Assembly: GCA_023427575.1 (NCBI GenBank)
Contig: JAEZAY010000174.1
Coordinates: 1-6,787 of the forward strand
Direction: 5' to 3'
Source: Bacteroidota bacterium
GTDB lineage: Bacteria > Bacteroidota > Bacteroidia > Chitinophagales > Chitinophagaceae
DNA: 6,787 nucleotides
Positions within the stretch are counted from its first letter, which is position 1. Each line of letters starts with the position of its first letter. A program made the translations under genes and the position numbers. Below are positions 1 to 6,787 of the stretch, one piece after another. The notes beneath the pieces were generated by a model. It was not told the DNA's origin. It was given only the letters and a program-made list of their open reading frames with translations, and searched no databases.

Positions 1-18
1 TTCTATTACTCAAAGCCA

Positions 19-1815
19 TCAGGCCAGATTCGTTTCTTTTTTCCTTTCCCCAATTTTCTGCCTCCACATGGCATAGTAAAGTCCTTTTTCTTCCAGAAGT
101 GAAAGATGGGTTCCGGTTTCTATCACATCCCCTCGCTCTAATACATAGATCCGGTCGGCATGCATAATGGTAGATAGCCGGTGTGCAATCAGGATGGTGA
201 TTTGTTCGCGCAGTGAAGAAACCTGTTTAATAGTGTTCGTGATATCTTCTTCCGTCAGCGAGTCGAGCGAGGAAGTGGCTTCATCAAAGATCAGCACTCT
301 GGGTTTTCGAAGCAACGAGCGCGCAATGGAAAGTCTCTGTTTTTCACCTCCTGAAAGCTTGAGTCCGCCTTCTCCTATCATGGTGTCCAACCCTTTTTCT
401 GCTCTTGTCAACAGGTTTTGGCAGGAAGCTTTATACATCACCTCGCGCAGATCATCATCGGTGGCGTTGGGATTCACAAAGAGCAGATTTTCCCGGATGG
501 TGCCGGAAAATAATTGGGTGTCTTGTGTTACAAAGCCGATCTGGCTGCGCAGATCATCAAAGTTGATGGCCGTTTCATCAATCCCATTATAAAGTATTTT
601 ACCTTCCTGCGGCCGGTATAAACCAACCAGTAATTTCATCAAAGTTGTTTTGCCTGAACCCGATGGCCCCACAAAAGCAATCGTTTCACCCAGGCCTGCT
701 TTAAAGTTTATATTTTCAATCGCCCTTTGCTGCGCCGTATGGTGTTTAAAGCTGACCTGTTTAAATTCAAGATTGGTAATCGGACCGAGATGCCTGGGGG
801 TATGGGGCTGCCTTTCCGGTTCCTTGTTCATCAGGTTATGGAAATTATTCAGCGAAGCCTCGGCCTCCCGATAAGAAAGTAGAATGTTGCCAATTTCCTG
901 CAGGGGTCCGAATACAAAGAAAGAATAGATCTGCATCGTTACCAGCTGGCCCGCATTCATCTGATCACGGAAGATCAGCCACATCAAAATGAACAGGATT
1001 ACCTGCCGCAGTGTATTTACAAAAGTTCCCTGAACAAAACTGATGCTCCGGATCCTTTTTACTTTCGTTAATTCAAGCCCGAGAATTTTATACGTGTTTT
1101 TGTTCAGCCTGTCCACCTCCTGATTGGTTAAGCCCAGGCTTTTCACCAGTTCGATATTTCGTAAAGATTCTGTGGTGGAACCTGCCAGCGAAGTGGTTTT
1201 CGAAACGATGGTTTTCTGGATCGTTTTTATTTTTTTACTCAGCAGATTGGTGATGGTGGTAAGCAGGATGATCCCGGTTAGATAGGCGATGGGTATCGAC
1301 CAGTGTATTGCCCAGGCCGCATAAACGCAAACAAAAAGTACACCTACCAATACGCCGAAAAGAATATTGATAAAATAATTCATGAACTTCTCAGTGTCGG
1401 CCCGCACTTTCGTCAGCACGCTTAAAGTTTCTCCGCTGCGCTGATCTTCAAACTCCTGGTAGGGCAGCTTCATCGCATGCTGCAATCCATCCGTAAAAAC
1501 CTTTGCTCCGAATTTCTGGACGATGACATTCAAAAAATAATCCTGGAAATTTTTTGCTATCCGGCTAATCATGGCCACACCGATTGAAGCCAGTAAAAGC
1601 ATGACTACCCCCGGTGAATCCCAGGAAAAAGACCAGAAGAAACTATCATTGTTTTTATAGGCTGAATTATTAAAAGCATAATCATTGGCCAGGTTCACCA
1701 GGTGACCGAATATTATGGGATCCATCAGCGAAAATCCCGAGTTGATTGCAGCAAGTACCATGGTAAGTAATACCAGCCATTTATATGGCTTAAGATAACC
1801 CAGAAGAAGCTTCAT
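19..1815 (-). CDS. ABC exporter, fused membrane and ATPase domains
   Basis: This is a 598-residue half-transporter of the ABC exporter (MsbA/multidrug) type, expected to work as a homodimer in the inner membrane. An N-terminal membrane domain has about six hydrophobic segments (roughly residues 13-32, 69-84, 148-168, 172-190, 268-283 and 290-312). The nucleotide-binding domain follows from about residue 347: Walker A GPSGSGKTT at 383-391, Q-loop Gln431, signature LSGGE at 487-491, Walker B VLIFDE at 507-512 with catalytic Glu512, D-loop SSLD and H-switch His545. All catalytic motifs are intact, so the pump should be active. One oddity is His358 where the A-loop tyrosine is usual. The open frame continues upstream to a TTG at 1878 and contains another ATG at 1863. 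I chose the ATG at 1815 because MKLLLGYLKPYKW is the usual N-terminus of this group. The substrate (lipid, drug or peptide) cannot be told from sequence. It lies 112 bp downstream of yifB and may have its own promoter. Confidence 0.93.
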   Translation of the reverse strand: MKLLLGYLKPYKWLVLLTMVLAAINSGFSLMDPIIFGHLVNLANDYAFNNSAYKNNDSFFWSFSWDSPGVVMLLLASIGVAMISRIAKNFQDYFLNVIVQKFGAKVFTDGLQHAMKLPYQEFEDQRSGETLSVLTKVRADTEKFMNYFINILFGVLVGVLFVCVYAAWAIHWSIPIAYLTGIILLTTITNLLSKKIKTIQKTIVSKTTSLAGSTTESLRNIELVKSLGLTNQEVDRLNKNTYKILGLELTKVKRIRSISFVQGTFVNTLRQVILFILMWLIFRDQMNAGQLVTMQIYSFFVFGPLQEIGNILLSYREAEASLNNFHNLMNKEPERQPHTPRHLGPITNLEFKQVSFKHHTAQQRAIENINFKAGLGETIAFVGPSGSGKTTLMKLLVGLYRPQEGKILYNGIDETAINFDDLRSQIGFVTQDTQLFSGTIRENLLFVNPNATDDDLREVMYKASCQNLLTRAEKGLDTMIGEGGLKLSGGEKQRLSIARSLLRKPRVLIFDEATSSLDSLTEEDITNTIKQVSSLREQITILIAHRLSTIMHADRIYVLERGDVIETGTHLSLLEEKGLYYAMWRQKIGERKKETNLA

Positions 1816-1820
1816 ATCAT

Positions 1821-1852
1821 CAAATATAAGCAAAAGCCGAAAGCCCGATAAA
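1821..1852 (-). promoter_or_regulatory. Candidate Bacteroidetes-type promoter for the ABC exporter
   Basis: On the minus strand, TATATTTG (1821-1828) matches the Bacteroidetes -7 consensus TAnnTTTG exactly. A TTTA (1849-1852), one base off the -33 TTTG, lies 20 bp upstream, within the 19-21 bp spacing described for Bacteroides. Transcription would then begin close to the ATG at 1815, giving a leaderless or almost leaderless mRNA. Against this, the same octamer occurs by chance inside the MutS-like gene (5668-5675), and a start site this close to the ATG is unusual. The assignment is plausible but unproven. Confidence 0.4.
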
Positions 1853-1919
1853 CCCGTTGGCATCGATGGCGGACGCAAAAACGATCGGTTCGAGGCGAAA
1901 TATTATTCAGGAGGATCTT

Positions 1920-1935
1920 CCGGATTTTTATCCGG
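1920..1935 (-). other. Perfect stem-loop across the yifB stop codon
   Basis: CCGGAT (1920-1925) and ATCCGG (1930-1935) form a perfect 6-bp inverted repeat around a 4-base loop, and the TAA stop of yifB (1928-1930) falls inside it. In the minus-strand transcript the hairpin is followed by AAGATCC and not by a U-run, so it is not a standard intrinsic terminator. It could protect the 3' end, affect termination of translation, or be chance. Confidence 0.35.
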
Positions 1936-3469
1936 CCCAGCTTTCCCGATCAAGGCTTCTGTACTGAATGGCTTCAGCGAGGTGTTCGGGACGGATCTTT
2001 TCGCTGGCATCCAGGTCGGCAATGGTCCGGCTAACCTTCAGGATCCGGTCATAGGCCCTGGCCGAAAGGTTTAATCGGTTCATTGCCGTCTTTAAGAGAT
2101 TTTGTCCCACTACATCAATAACGCATAATTCTTTCAGCATTCGCGATGAGATCTGCGCGTTGCAGTACACTCCTTCTGAATCAATGTAACGGGCTGACTG
2201 GATCGCGCGGGCCGCAATTACCCTTTCGCGGATGCTTTCGGAACTTTCCCCCTGCCGCTCGTTCGAGAGTTCGGAAAATGCTACCGGGGTTACTTCCACA
2301 TGCAGGTCAATCCGGTCGAGCAATGGCCCCGACACTTTGTTCAGATAGCGCTGAACGGCGCCCGGCGGACAGGAACATTCTTTATCGGGATGATTGTAAA
2401 AGCCACATGGACATGGGTTCATGGAGGCAATCAACATAAAACTGGCGGGAAAATCCACTGCTACTTTTGCCCTCGAAATAGTAACCTTTCTTTCTTCCAT
2501 TGGCTGCCGCATAACTTCCAGCACTGTTCTTTTAAATTCCGGTAATTCATCCAGAAATAAAACGCCATTATGGGCCAATGAAATTTCACCCGGCTGAGGA
2601 ATTCCGCTGCCGCCAACCAGGGCCGCATCGCTGATAGTATGATGCGGCGAACGGAAGGGCCGCTTTGAAATCAAAGTGGAATTTTCGGGAAGTTTACCAG
2701 CCACTGAATGAATTTTAGTGGTTTCCAGGGCTTCCTGCAACGACAAAGGCGGTAGTATAGTCGGGAGTCGTTTCGCCAGCATGGTTTTTCCGGCGCCGGG
2801 CGGGCCAATCAAAACGGCGTTATGACCACCCGCGGCGGCAATCTCCAATGCCCTTTTAATGTTTCGCTGGCCTTTTACATCACTGAAATCGATCTCGAAA
2901 TTATACTGTGAATAAAAAAATTCTTCCCGGGTGTCGATCACCACAGGCTGTAAATGGTTTTCATTGCGTAAAAATTCGATCACATCGTTGATATGTTCCA
3001 CTCCATACACGTTCAGTTTATTCACCATTCCTGCCTCACGGCAATTTTGCTTGGGAAGGATCAGTCCTTTGAATCCTTCTTTCCGGGCTGTAATGGCGAT
3101 CGGCAATGCCCCCTTGATCGGATGAACGGTTCCATCAAGATTCAGTTCGCCCATAATTATATAATCCGATAATTTTTCTGGATTGGGCAATTGCTCACTG
3201 GCTCCAAGCGTGCCAATGGCAATAGGGAGATCGAAAGCGGTGCCACTTTTTTTAATATGCGCAGGGGCAAGATTTACGACCAGCTTTTTCCGCGGCATAT
3301 AATAGCCATTGGTTTTGATTGTACTTTCCACCCGCTGAATACTTTCTTTTACCGCGCTGTCGGGCAAGCCTACTATATAGCAGTCTTTTCCGTCCATAGC
3401 GTTCACCTCCACCGAAATCGTGATTGCTTCCACGCCGTATACCGCACTTCCGAATGTCTTTACCAGCAT
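1928..3469 (-). CDS. YifB/ComM-family Mg-chelatase-like AAA+ ATPase
   Basis: This 513-residue protein matches the usual length and order of the YifB/ComM family. A Lon-protease-like (ChlI) domain occupies about residues 20-165, followed by the Mg-chelatase-type AAA+ core (about 190-395) and a C-terminal helical Mg-chelatase domain (about 400-505). Walker A is GPPGAGKTM (222-230), Walker B is VLFLDE (303-308), and the conserved GPLLDRIDLH segment (381-390) carries the likely arginine finger Arg386. ComM, the studied relative in Vibrio and Haemophilus, is a hexameric helicase that drives branch migration during integration of transforming DNA. That role here is inference. Between Walker B and Arg386 are four cysteines (353, 355, 365, 367) in a CPCG...CxC layout that looks able to bind metal. 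The frame extends to a TTG at 3487, but MLVKTFGSAVYG is the family N-terminus, so the ATG at 3469 was chosen. The gene starts 98 bp after the M1 peptidase stop. No promoter in that gap is convincing. Confidence 0.95.
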   Translation of the reverse strand: MLVKTFGSAVYGVEAITISVEVNAMDGKDCYIVGLPDSAVKESIQRVESTIKTNGYYMPRKKLVVNLAPAHIKKSGTAFDLPIAIGTLGASEQLPNPEKLSDYIIMGELNLDGTVHPIKGALPIAITARKEGFKGLILPKQNCREAGMVNKLNVYGVEHINDVIEFLRNENHLQPVVIDTREEFFYSQYNFEIDFSDVKGQRNIKRALEIAAAGGHNAVLIGPPGAGKTMLAKRLPTILPPLSLQEALETTKIHSVAGKLPENSTLISKRPFRSPHHTISDAALVGGSGIPQPGEISLAHNGVLFLDELPEFKRTVLEVMRQPMEERKVTISRAKVAVDFPASFMLIASMNPCPCGFYNHPDKECSCPPGAVQRYLNKVSGPLLDRIDLHVEVTPVAFSELSNERQGESSESIRERVIAARAIQSARYIDSEGVYCNAQISSRMLKELCVIDVVGQNLLKTAMNRLNLSARAYDRILKVSRTIADLDASEKIRPEHLAEAIQYRSLDRESWAG

Positions 3470-3567
3470 AGGTCGAAAGTAGATCAATTTACCTGCAGCA
3501 GGCCCGTGTATTTAGCAGATCGCCAAAGTTTTTTTCTTTCAGTTTCGCGGGGATAACCGGCAACGAT

Positions 3568-5172
3568 TCAGATGGCTTTCAGCTTTCCTTCAAACAGTAG
3601 TTTTGTTTCCGGATCGGGTTCCAGGGATTTCGGCCGGGATGGCAATGGCAGGGTAAACCGCTCTTTAATCTGCTTTATCTGCAGTGTTTTGATCGTTTTA
3701 TTGCCATTAAAATCTGTGATCAAAAGATCGAGCGGAAACTGAAACGGAGATGGCTGCTTTTGGATCAGTTCTATTTCCATTTGCTTTTTATCATTCTGGT
3801 ATTTCCATGTGATATCAAGGTCTGGATGACCAGCGGTAAACAACCATTGATTAAAAAAAGTCTGGTAGTTTTTGCCCGTTTCTTTTTCGGCTATCTTTCT
3901 GAAATCTTCCGTAGCGGCATTTTTGCCCGCGAACTGCTGGTAATACGTTCTTACTGTTCTCATAAATACCGAATCGCCCATATCTGCCCGAAGCATATGC
4001 AAAACCCAGCTTGCTTTATCGTAGGAATTTGCATTCAGCATATCCATGTAGTTTACAACGGTGGTGTCGACTACGGGAGTTTGTCTTTTCCGGTAATATT
4101 GAACCACTTTGTTCCGGTCCTCTTTCATGATTGAGATCAGCGTATCCGCGCCATACCTGCTTTGCAAATAGAGATTCGAATAATAAGTGGCGAAACCTTC
4201 GCTTAACCATAAGTGTGACCAGTGAATTTCGGTTGCCATATTACCAAAATACTGGTGCGCAATTTCGTGAGCGATCAACCCTTCCTTATTGGCTTTGCCG
4301 GTTACTGAATTCTCATAATAAAAAATGGCAGAGGCATTCTCCATTCCTCCGAATACGGTCTTCGACTGCACATTGGCGAGTTTTCCATAAGCATAGGGTC
4401 CAAGATGCCGGATAAAAAAAGGAAGAATTTCCAGGGCCGCTTCATAATCAACCGTACCCTTGTCTCTTTCTTCCATATACACCCAACTGGAAACCGGAAT
4501 GCAGTTAACCTCACCTATACGCTGAACCGAAAACTCGGCCAGCCCAACCACCATCACTTTTGTGGGCAAAGGAATTTTTTCACTATAACGCGTGCGCTTT
4601 TTATTTCCGGGCAGGTTGCTTTCTTCCACCTGGATTCCATTGGAAATAACCTGGTATTTTGCCGGAGCCGTTATGGTCCAGTCAACACTCGCTTTATCAG
4701 ATGGATGATCAACGGTAGCAAGCCAGTTATGGGCCCGATTGGGCCAGTTATCGGAAAAAAAAGTTCTTTTATTGTATTTGTTGGTAGATATGATCAGGCC
4801 ATCGGCGGGAACGCCCCGGTATTTGATTTCCGCCTTCAGTTCCTGTTGCGGTTTTATACCCGAGCCTAAAGATATTAACAGCCGATTGTCGCGGTGGACA
4901 AATCCGGAACTTGTATCGTTGATGGTAACAGAAGACACACTCATGCCTTTTCCATTTGGCTTTTTTTCCACCAGGTCGAACTGCACCTGATTCAGATCTT
5001 TCAATGCAATAAAGCGGATCAGTACAGTGGCTTCTATCTCATTGCTTTCATCATTTATGCTTACATCGAAATGATAATGTTGCACATCGATATCGGGATC
5101 CAGATAATTGTATTTCTGCGCGGATCCGGCGATCGAAATCAGGATGCAGATAGTGAGAAAAAAGGTTTTCAT
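3568..5172 (-). CDS. Secreted M1-family zinc aminopeptidase
   Basis: This 534-residue metallopeptidase of the gluzincin M1 family should remove N-terminal residues from peptides outside the cytoplasm. Residues 1-18 form a signal peptide (MKTFF then a hydrophobic core and a GSA end), with likely cleavage before Gln19; there is no lipobox. An N-terminal beta domain runs to about residue 215. The catalytic domain has GGMEN at 275-279 (the GAMEN exopeptidase motif), the zinc site HEIAH at 302-306 with third ligand Glu325 after 18 residues, and the probable transition-state Tyr384 in NSYDKASWVLHML. The active site is complete. After about residue 450 there is only a short beta-rich tail, so the large helical C-terminal domain of PepN-type enzymes is absent. 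The open frame reaches back to a TTG at 5268, overlapping the previous gene. I chose the ATG at 5172 because the signal peptide begins there. It starts 70 bp after the MutS-like gene. Exact peptide specificity cannot be read from sequence. Confidence 0.93.
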   Translation of the reverse strand: MKTFFLTICILISIAGSAQKYNYLDPDIDVQHYHFDVSINDESNEIEATVLIRFIALKDLNQVQFDLVEKKPNGKGMSVSSVTINDTSSGFVHRDNRLLISLGSGIKPQQELKAEIKYRGVPADGLIISTNKYNKRTFFSDNWPNRAHNWLATVDHPSDKASVDWTITAPAKYQVISNGIQVEESNLPGNKKRTRYSEKIPLPTKVMVVGLAEFSVQRIGEVNCIPVSSWVYMEERDKGTVDYEAALEILPFFIRHLGPYAYGKLANVQSKTVFGGMENASAIFYYENSVTGKANKEGLIAHEIAHQYFGNMATEIHWSHLWLSEGFATYYSNLYLQSRYGADTLISIMKEDRNKVVQYYRKRQTPVVDTTVVNYMDMLNANSYDKASWVLHMLRADMGDSVFMRTVRTYYQQFAGKNAATEDFRKIAEKETGKNYQTFFNQWLFTAGHPDLDITWKYQNDKKQMEIELIQKQPSPFQFPLDLLITDFNGNKTIKTLQIKQIKERFTLPLPSRPKSLEPDPETKLLFEGKLKAI

Positions 5173-5242
5173 GCGTATGCATTTGTTAATTTGGTGATGG
5201 TCATTTGTTGGTACGGGCTGCAGGAATAGTGGAAATCTGTGT

Positions 5243-6559
5243 TTATCCCAATTGCTCCAGCAATTCAATTACCTTTTCTCTTTTTAGAATCAGGTATCCC
5301 AGCCGATCGTTGCTGATTCCGTCTTTTAACTGATAACTGAAGGATAGTTGCTCATCGGTAACATTGGTTTCAAAATATTTAAATGAAATATTTGAAACGG
5401 ATTGCAGTTCTTCGCCAATTTCATACAGATGCGTGGATAAAATGAAGATAGAGGTTTTTATTTTCAGCAAACCTTTGATAACCGTGGAGGAGCATTTCAT
5501 GGCATCCTGAACGTTGGTTCCTTTGAACAACTCATCAATCAGAACAAGCCATCTTCGCCCGTCATTGATTTTGAGGATGGTGTTCCGGATCCTTTGCACT
5601 TCATTAAAGAAATAACTTTCACCCCGGGTAATATTGTCAACCACATTGATATTGCTCAGCAGGCCGTCAAATATACTCAGTTCCATTTTTTTAGCGGGAA
5701 CACCCATGCCAAGATGAGCCAGGAATACACCGGATCCTACAGCCCGGATAAAAGTGCTTTTTCCGGCCATGTTCGCTCCTGTAAGGAAGATAAAATTTGA
5801 CTGTTTATCCATTCCGATATTATAAGGGATCGGCGTTGGCAGCAAAATATGATATAAAGAATCGGCATTGATATAGGGTTGGCCGGTATGGATAAAAACC
5901 GGGAAGCAAAGATTGAAGTGTCTTACAGCCGTTGCCATCGAATACCAGGCATCTAGCCGCGCAAAAATATCGATCAGTTCAAAACATGGAAACCGGAAAT
6001 GTTCACGAATGTATCGCCCGTAATAAATAGTTTCATGCCAGGAGAACTCCCTGCCAAGTTCACGAAGGGCAAGCTCCTGCAAGATTTTCTTGTTGATAAG
6101 GTCGCCCGCCCGCGATAAATACTGTTGAAGTAAGGCCGGGGCCTTTTCGTTTTGAAAAAGTTCAACCAGTTGTTTAATGCCGCGGACAAAATCGGCAAAA
6201 TGAGTAAGGGTGTATCTAACCAGTGAAAAATCGGGGCTGTGAAACACTTTGTAGGAAAAGGCATTTAATAATCCCGCTGAAGGAATGGTATCAATACTGG
6301 TTTCGTAAAATTTATTCATGACCATCAGGGTTCCATTGGATATGGTCATCGGCCATGCATCGAGGTTAGACAAGAAAAGTTTCAACACCTGCTGGGTTTC
6401 ATCAATCTCTTTTTGGGTACTGAAAGGATTGTTGAAAAAACGCAGCAGCCATTCGCGGCCTTCACTGGTGCGTGTGAAATTCAGTTTGTGGAAGATTGAG
6501 AAATCCTCATCATGCTGCAAGAGGGAAAGGTCATTGTACGTGGTTTTGTCTAGTTCCAT
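5243..6559 (-). CDS. Short MutS-family ATPase without mismatch-recognition domain
   Basis: This 438-residue protein has the MutS core and ATPase domains only. A helical region at about 1-240 stands in for the MutS lever/clamp domain. The ATPase follows: Walker A GANMAGKST (261-269; MutS proper usually reads GPNMGGKST), Walker B WLVLIDE (337-343) running into LFKGTN where MutS has a GRGTST-like segment, and a histidine switch His377 in ILSTH. There is no N-terminal mismatch-binding domain and no C-terminal Smr nuclease domain, so it is neither canonical MutS nor MutS2. Such short paralogues are frequent in Bacteroidota and are often annotated as mismatch repair proteins, but to my knowledge their function is not established. 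The frame extends 12 codons to a TTG at 6595; the ATG at 6559 (MELDKTTYNDL) fits the family better. It lies 92 bp after the dihydroorotase stop, with no clear promoter between them. No transmembrane segment is evident, so it is probably cytoplasmic. Confidence 0.9.
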   Translation of the reverse strand: MELDKTTYNDLSLLQHDEDFSIFHKLNFTRTSEGREWLLRFFNNPFSTQKEIDETQQVLKLFLSNLDAWPMTISNGTLMVMNKFYETSIDTIPSAGLLNAFSYKVFHSPDFSLVRYTLTHFADFVRGIKQLVELFQNEKAPALLQQYLSRAGDLINKKILQELALRELGREFSWHETIYYGRYIREHFRFPCFELIDIFARLDAWYSMATAVRHFNLCFPVFIHTGQPYINADSLYHILLPTPIPYNIGMDKQSNFIFLTGANMAGKSTFIRAVGSGVFLAHLGMGVPAKKMELSIFDGLLSNINVVDNITRGESYFFNEVQRIRNTILKINDGRRWLVLIDELFKGTNVQDAMKCSSTVIKGLLKIKTSIFILSTHLYEIGEELQSVSNISFKYFETNVTDEQLSFSYQLKDGISNDRLGYLILKREKVIELLEQLG

Positions 6560-6651
6560 GCCCGGATTATTTGCCTGAATGCAGGCGGGATTCAAAAAAG
6601 ATTTGCCCGACTCAAACTTCTGTTCATAAATAATAAGACCTGAATTCCGTA

Positions 6652-6787
6652 TCAGTCCCGGTTGAAATGCAGTCTTTTTCCGTATTCACTTTCATCCCAG
6701 TTGCCATTATTCCAAACCAGATTGCCATTTACAAAACAATGGGTGATGGCGGCAGGAAAAACTTCTCCTTCCAGGGGACTCCACCCG
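6652..6787 (-). CDS. pyrC: Dihydroorotase, C-terminal end (partial)
   Basis: Only the last 44 codons and a TGA stop (6652-6654) are in the window; the gene continues beyond the right edge. Reading back from the edge gives GWSPLEGEVF, then ITHCFVNGNLVWNNGNW, ending in GKRLHFNRD. The GWSP(L/F)EG turn, the FVNG strand with a following hydrophobic and aromatic residue, and the GKRL-F-R end are typical of the C-terminal beta domain of Bacteroidota dihydroorotases. These zinc amidohydrolases catalyse the ring-closing step from carbamoyl-aspartate to dihydroorotate in pyrimidine synthesis. The catalytic metal ligands lie outside the window, so a related amidohydrolase (hydantoinase or allantoinase type) is possible. 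The reading frame starts one base into the window edge; that base, c, would fit a Cys codon before GWS, as expected. Confidence 0.72.
   Translation of the reverse strand, partial: GWSPLEGEVFPAAITHCFVNGNLVWNNGNWDESEYGKRLHFNRD

Noticed and set aside
167..592. 141-codon plus-strand open frame opposite the exporter ATPase domain
   Set aside because: It is fully antisense to a conserved ABC ATPase, its product resembles no family I know, and it has no start-site signal; it is a shadow of the real gene.
3491..3503. Short inverted repeat CCTGC-A-GCAGG upstream of yifB
   Set aside because: It is only 5 bp per arm with a single-base centre and has no nearby promoter elements; it is too weak to call an operator or hairpin.
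3530..3540. T-run in the gap between the M1 peptidase and yifB
   Set aside because: On the transcribed minus strand it reads as an A-run with no preceding hairpin, so it cannot be an intrinsic terminator for the peptidase gene.
4405..4869. 154-codon plus-strand open frame opposite the M1 peptidase
   Set aside because: It lies antisense to the well-supported peptidase domain, and its product has no recognisable motif; it is a chance frame.
5173..5268. TTG-initiated N-terminal extension of the M1 peptidase overlapping the MutS-like gene
   Set aside because: The added 32 residues would bury the signal peptide that begins at the ATG at 5172, so the extension is unlikely to be translated.
5668..5675. 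Second exact TATATTTG octamer on the minus strand
   Set aside because: It encodes part of the conserved MutS-like ATPase region and no gene starts just downstream; it is treated as chance and as a caution for the promoter call at 1821-1852.
1..6787. Possible defence, mobile or other new multi-gene system
   Set aside because: All five genes belong to common housekeeping families with no shared pathway, no integrase, transposase, toxin or repeat array, and no base-composition change visible by eye.

Overview
This window reads as an ordinary stretch of a Bacteroidota chromosome. The protein sequences resemble the Chitinophagales/Sphingobacteriia side of the phylum; this is inferred from protein style, not from a marker gene. 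Supporting signs are a Bacteroidetes-type dihydroorotase tail, a MutS-like ATPase of the short kind common in this phylum, a TAnnTTTG-type promoter element, and start codons without clear Shine-Dalgarno sequences. GC content looks to be in the mid-40s percent by eye. I see no insertion sequences, phage genes, tRNA or rRNA genes, CRISPR arrays or signs of recent transfer.

Every real gene is on the minus strand, so transcription runs from right to left. In that order the genes are: the last 44 codons of a probable dihydroorotase (6652-6787, cut by the window edge); a MutS-family ATPase lacking the mismatch-recognition domain (5243-6559); a secreted M1-family zinc aminopeptidase (3568-5172); a YifB/ComM-type AAA+ ATPase (1928-3469); and a full-length ABC exporter with fused membrane and nucleotide-binding domains (19-1815). 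Gaps between genes are about 70 to 112 bp and no genes overlap. Co-orientation allows read-through, but nothing shows a tightly coupled operon. No stretch without a gene exceeds 112 bp.

For four genes the longest open frame begins at an upstream TTG. In each case I chose a downstream ATG instead, because it gives the family's usual N-terminus: the signal peptide of the peptidase, the MLVKTFG start of YifB, the MELDKT start of the MutS-like protein and the MKLLLGYLKPYKW start of the exporter.

Functionally the genes are a mixed housekeeping set: pyrimidine synthesis, a DNA-transaction ATPase of unknown role, periplasmic peptide trimming, a ComM-like DNA helicase, and export of an unknown substrate. 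I see no common pathway and no new multi-gene system. The points worth a second look are modest: a near-leaderless promoter arrangement ahead of the exporter, a domain-poor MutS paralogue, a cysteine cluster in YifB, a stem-loop spanning the yifB stop codon, the reduced C-terminus of the M1 peptidase, and a histidine where ABC exporters usually carry the adenine-stacking tyrosine.
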